A stretch of DNA of 8,929 nt from an uncultured Clostridia bacterium (lineage in GTDB: Bacteria; Bacillota; Clostridia; Oscillospirales; CAG-272): NCBI GenBank assembly GCA_905235755.1, contig CAJONA010000075.1, positions 1 through 8,929 on the forward strand, in the 5' to 3' direction. This document shows, piece by piece, positions 6,069 through 8,929 of this stretch. Under the pieces are notes generated by a model. It searched no databases and was not told the origin of the DNA. It was given only the letters and a program-made list of their open reading frames with translations. Numbering within the stretch: position 1 is the stretch's first letter; the number at the start of each line of letters is the position of its first letter. The position numbers were made by a program, and so were the translations under genes.

Positions 6069-7433
6069 GCTTCCGAAATTATCGCAATAGGCGATCAAAG
6101 TAGTTTGAGAAAAATTGAATTTTCGGGATTTACCGAATACGGAAAATTGGAATATTACAGCGCCGAGTATCCGTATGTCAGTACATATAAAAGAACAGAC
6201 ATTTTGACGCATTACGGCGCATATTCTCTTCGTGATTTTCGCGTCATAACAATCACGGGATATAAAGAAACATTGCCAAACTCCGTTTCGGGCGGAGTTG
6301 GACGTTTAATGGGAATTTATTGTGCCGATGTGAGCGCTTACGGCTCCGATGATAAGACAAGCATAAATTTACGCTTGATCGGATCGCCGGAAAATCCGTA
6401 TTACGGATATTTCAGATATGATATAGGAGACAGATATTTGGCTTACTATACGATGACGGGATATACGATCATCGGAAAGATAGAAGAAAAAGACGAAACG
6501 AATTGGCTGTACTGCGATTTTTACAGCGATATTTCAACGATGAAATGCGCCGAAAAAATAAGCGATGAATATGAAAATCTCTTGTATAAGCCGGATATAG
6601 ACAGCGATATAGTCGCATATATGGAAACAAACAGTATTAAAAATCCGACGCTCGATTATAAATGCGAACTTGGAAAATTTATTGACGAGCTTGTATCGGC
6701 AAAATTCGTCGATACTAAGAGTTTTACTACCATAGGAGAATACACGAGCATACTCGACGCTTTTCCTTTCGAGAGTTTCGCCGAATATCCCGAAGATATG
6801 CGACTTGACGATGAGCATCCGTATCTGCCGAAAGATTTTTTAAACGTGGGAACGTATATTCCAAAAGCGGACGACAATCGCCCGGTTGTAGTGACCGTTA
6901 TCGGCTACAAGGGAGAGGAAATCGGCAACGACGGTATGCTTTATTCATACTATTACGTTTATGCGACGCAAGATCAGCCAAACGGCAGATTTTTGGACGA
7001 TACGGTTTATGTCATGCAGGCGTACGGCACGCCGTCGCACCCGTATTACGGACACAGGCGAATAGAGATAGGCGACAAATTCTTCCGTCTTGAAACGGAC
7101 AACAGCTATCGTCTGACCGGATATCTGCCGGCTACGCAAATGTTTTTCGTTACGAATGAAATGTCTTTGCACGGCACGTCGCAATCCATCCAAGAGCGGG
7201 TATACATATATTACATGGACGCAGAATACGGCGTCGATCTGTCGTATCTTGAAGATTTCAATAAAACCAATGATCGAGACGTTTATGAACAAGGGCGCGA
7301 CGACGACGTTATATCGTATATGAACGAAAACGGCATATCCGCGCCAAAGTACGGCGCGTCGATATACTCCGGCGGCATAAACAGCATTATAGATATATAC
7401 CCTTATCTTGATTTTCCGTATCTTGAAGAATAA
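5922..7433 (+). CDS. Family A lipoprotein with duplicated domain (A2)
   Basis: The protein has 503 residues and unknown function. The signal peptide, LVSC lipobox (Cys19) and Thr/Ala linker are residue-for-residue identical to A1 for 49 residues. Two family A domains follow. Domain 1 spans about 60-261, with GSPENPYYGYFRYDIGDRY at 154-172 and the C-terminal ISDEYENLLYKP...DYKCEL..FIDEL. Domain 2 spans about 262-503, with GTPSHPYYGHRRIEIGDKF at 369-387 and DDDVISYMNENGISAPKY near its end. Domain 2 opens with TTIGEYTS, close to PIIGNYTS in A1. The start is ATG 5922 because AAGGAG (5908-5913) lies 8 nt upstream and the product matches A1; an in-frame TTG at 5871 would overlap the end of B1 and add a non-signal peptide. 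The stop is 17 nt before B2. Confidence 0.85.
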   Translation: MKKLIALLIALFTLFLVSCGEEVVDTTATTATTATAESTTATDATEATTASEIIAIGDQSSLRKIEFSGFTEYGKLEYYSAEYPYVSTYKRTDILTHYGAYSLRDFRVITITGYKETLPNSVSGGVGRLMGIYCADVSAYGSDDKTSINLRLIGSPENPYYGYFRYDIGDRYLAYYTMTGYTIIGKIEEKDETNWLYCDFYSDISTMKCAEKISDEYENLLYKPDIDSDIVAYMETNSIKNPTLDYKCELGKFIDELVSAKFVDTKSFTTIGEYTSILDAFPFESFAEYPEDMRLDDEHPYLPKDFLNVGTYIPKADDNRPVVVTVIGYKGEEIGNDGMLYSYYYVYATQDQPNGRFLDDTVYVMQAYGTPSHPYYGHRRIEIGDKFFRLETDNSYRLTGYLPATQMFFVTNEMSLHGTSQSIQERVYIYYMDAEYGVDLSYLEDFNKTNDRDVYEQGRDDDVISYMNENGISAPKYGASIYSGGINSIIDIYPYLDFPYLEE

Positions 7434-7450
7434 CATAAAAGGAGCCTGAT

Positions 7451-8704
7451 ATGAAAAAAACATTGCCGATCATACTCATATCGGTGGCGCTGATCATAGG
7501 CGTTTTGCTGATCGTCTTTATACCGCGCGGAAAAACACCTGCAAATGAATATACAGCTAAAATTTATTCAAGCGAAACGTATCACTCGGCGATCGAAACA
7601 CCGTCGCGCGTTCTTTTGGTGCAAACAGGCGGGCTGTATTATTATTCAAAAGTGGACGGCGAAAGTTATCGCTTTTGCTTTGATCCGCTGTGCGAGCACA
7701 AAGGAGTCGGGACTCGTTGCGTTTCGGCGCTTTTTGGTTTAGCGAACGATATGTCGGCAAGCATCGTGTATCTCGAGTCAAATTCCCGCTTTTATTTCGC
7801 ACGAGGGCAAAAAATTTATTCTACGTCCTTCGATGCGAGCGACCTGAAACTCGAATACGAGCTCGGAGAAGAAGGCGATATATCAATAGCTCACTACAGC
7901 ATAAACTATATACGCTGGATGCGCCCGTATAAAAATTACGTGTATTTCTTGTATCAGAACGATCTTAACGGTCATGAACAGATATACAGATATAACGCCG
8001 ACAGCGGCAAGCTTGAAGCGATGACGTCGGCGGAAGACGAGTGGGTAATCGGATATGAGATAGCCGACGAATATATTATATATAAAATGGTCGATTCGGA
8101 AAATCTGCTCCGTTTCTGTATTGCCGATATGGATTTCAAAGACATAAAACATGTGAAAAATATCATAAATCCGTCAGGCATAGGCGTCAGTATGGGACTT
8201 TACGACGGCAAGCTTTTCTACGACAAAGAAAACGACGGGATATATTCATACGATCCGCTGACGGATACTAAAACGCCGATATATCAAGGTGAAGATTTCG
8301 ATATTTGGAATCAACTTATGGCGGTAAGAGAGGACGGAATATATTATGTCGGATATGAAGTCAGGAGCGTTCCGGGAACTGTGTACGACGCGTCGCTCGA
8401 TGAGTGGGTCGACGCAACGACAATATACAATAAGGTTTACCGAATGTCGTTTGACGGAAGTATCGAAATCGTTCTCGATCTGAAAGAGGCGTCTATATCA
8501 ACTCTGAATTTTATCGACGGCGGAGTAATAGCGCATTGCAACAAAGTGTATTACGGAGTAGATGAAGAAGGCAAGGCGCTCGGTATCGGAAACGTTTTCT
8601 TGCATTTTGAAATCGATGAAAGCGGCAAATTCGTAAATCCCAAACCTATAGGCGATAAAGCGGATGACGAAGCGCTTGTTGAATTTTTCTCAAAATTCAA
8701 TTGA
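7451..8704 (+). CDS. Family B membrane-anchored protein (B2), paralogue of B1 without lipobox
   Basis: The protein has 417 residues and is clearly related to B1. Shared stretches include HSAIETPSRVLL, GLYYYSKVDGESYRFCFDPL, ARGQKIYSTSFDASDLKLE, QIYRYNADSGKLEAMTSAED and the C-terminal GKFVNPKPIGDKADDEALVE. Unlike its neighbours it has no cysteine in its first 75 residues. Instead it begins MKKTLPIILISVALIIGVLL followed by IVFIPRGK, an uncleaved-looking transmembrane anchor (about 5-24), and it lacks the Thr-rich linker. The Cys/His motif is kept as C76-x4-C81-x-H83-x6-C90. AAGGAG at 7439-7444 lies 6 nt before the ATG. The gene lies 17 nt after A2 and 47 nt before B3. A beta-propeller-like ectodomain is the best guess; function is unknown. 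Confidence 0.85.
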   Translation: MKKTLPIILISVALIIGVLLIVFIPRGKTPANEYTAKIYSSETYHSAIETPSRVLLVQTGGLYYYSKVDGESYRFCFDPLCEHKGVGTRCVSALFGLANDMSASIVYLESNSRFYFARGQKIYSTSFDASDLKLEYELGEEGDISIAHYSINYIRWMRPYKNYVYFLYQNDLNGHEQIYRYNADSGKLEAMTSAEDEWVIGYEIADEYIIYKMVDSENLLRFCIADMDFKDIKHVKNIINPSGIGVSMGLYDGKLFYDKENDGIYSYDPLTDTKTPIYQGEDFDIWNQLMAVREDGIYYVGYEVRSVPGTVYDASLDEWVDATTIYNKVYRMSFDGSIEIVLDLKEASISTLNFIDGGVIAHCNKVYYGVDEEGKALGIGNVFLHFEIDESGKFVNPKPIGDKADDEALVEFFSKFN

Positions 8705-8769
8705 TTTTGCCATTTCCGCGACAAAAATTTTTCTGCAAAGGAGAACACGCTATGAAAAAACTTATCGCA
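8623..8769 (+). repeat. B 3' end + spacer + next gene start, copy 2 (paired with 5793-5939)
   Basis: This second copy joins the end of B2 to the start of B3, whereas copy 1 joins B1 to A2. The same spacer and ribosome binding site therefore precede genes of different families. The match fades after the first six codons of the downstream gene. Confidence 0.92.
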
Positions 8770-8929
8770 CTCATAATTGCCATTATCACCGTCGTATTGC
8801 TTCTCGCATCGTGCGGGAAGGAGCCGAGTGTCGATCCGCCGACGGAAAAGAGCAAGATATATTACGCAAGTTCATCATATCACAGAGTGACTGAAACGCC
8901 ATCGAGAGTTCTGATGTCGGGGATGCAGA
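8752..8929 (+). CDS. Family B lipoprotein, N-terminal fragment (B3, cut by window end)
   Basis: Only 59 codons are visible; the frame is open at the window edge. The signal peptide MKKLIALIIAIITVVLLLAS is followed by Cys21, giving lipobox LASC. A short linker KEPSVDPPTEK leads into KIYYASSSYHRVTETPSRVL, which matches the start of mature B2 (KIYSSETYHSAIETPSRVLL) and B1 (GIYAASFRHPAIEMKSRVLL). It is therefore the third family B member. AAGGAG at 8738-8743 lies 8 nt before the ATG, in a spacer nearly identical to that before A2. The Cys/His motif, if present, would lie beyond the window. Confidence 0.85.
   Translation, partial: MKKLIALIIAIITVVLLLASCGKEPSVDPPTEKSKIYYASSSYHRVTETPSRVLMSGMQ

Noticed and set aside
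3703..8929. CRISPR array, transposon or phage module in the repeat-rich part
   Set aside because: The repeats are coding or junction duplications of paralogous genes. There are no regularly spaced short repeats, no terminal inverted repeats and no transposase, integrase or phage genes.

Overview
The window reads as chromosomal DNA from an endospore-forming Clostridia-type Firmicute. The basis is the 3' end of a spoVA operon, the c-di-AMP receptor/holB/ricT group typical of Firmicutes, strong AGGAG ribosome binding sites, sigma-A-type promoters and Gram-positive-style lipoproteins. The codons are rich in CG dinucleotides (GCG, TCG, GAC, ACG). I cannot assign genus or family from the sequence alone.

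Layout, all on the plus strand. (1) 1-873: the C-terminal half of spoVAD, translationally coupled to spoVAE; these are parts of the channel that moves calcium-dipicolinate into the forespore. (2) 874-990: a hairpin, then a near-perfect extended -10 promoter. (3) 991-3186: darA (PII-like c-di-AMP receptor), holB (DNA polymerase III delta') and ricT (PSP1-domain Fe-S protein), tightly packed and closed by a strong intrinsic terminator at 3272-3301. (4) 3187-3702: an AT-rich stretch without genes, ending in a second extended -10 promoter. (5) 3703 to the right edge: an apparent operon of five exported proteins of unknown function.

The five exported proteins fall into two families, arranged A1-B1-A2-B2-B3, with B3 cut by the window end. 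Family A has a Thr/Ala-rich linker after the lipobox and a domain marked by G-x-P-x4-YG[YH]-x-R-x-[DE]IGD[KR]. A2 carries this domain twice. Family B looks like a repeat-built, probably beta-propeller protein with an N-terminal C-x4-C-x-H-x(5-6)-C motif. Four members begin with a lipoprotein signal peptide; B2 has a plain N-terminal membrane anchor instead.

The cluster shows direct signs of recent recombination. The first 49 codons of A1 and A2 encode identical residues with only six silent differences. A block running from the 3' end of a B gene, through the 47-nt spacer, into the next gene's signal peptide is repeated at 5841-5939 and 8671-8769. The housekeeping part of the window is ordinary. 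The paralogous lipoprotein array is the part that may be undescribed; a role such as surface recognition, binding or envelope sensing is only a guess.
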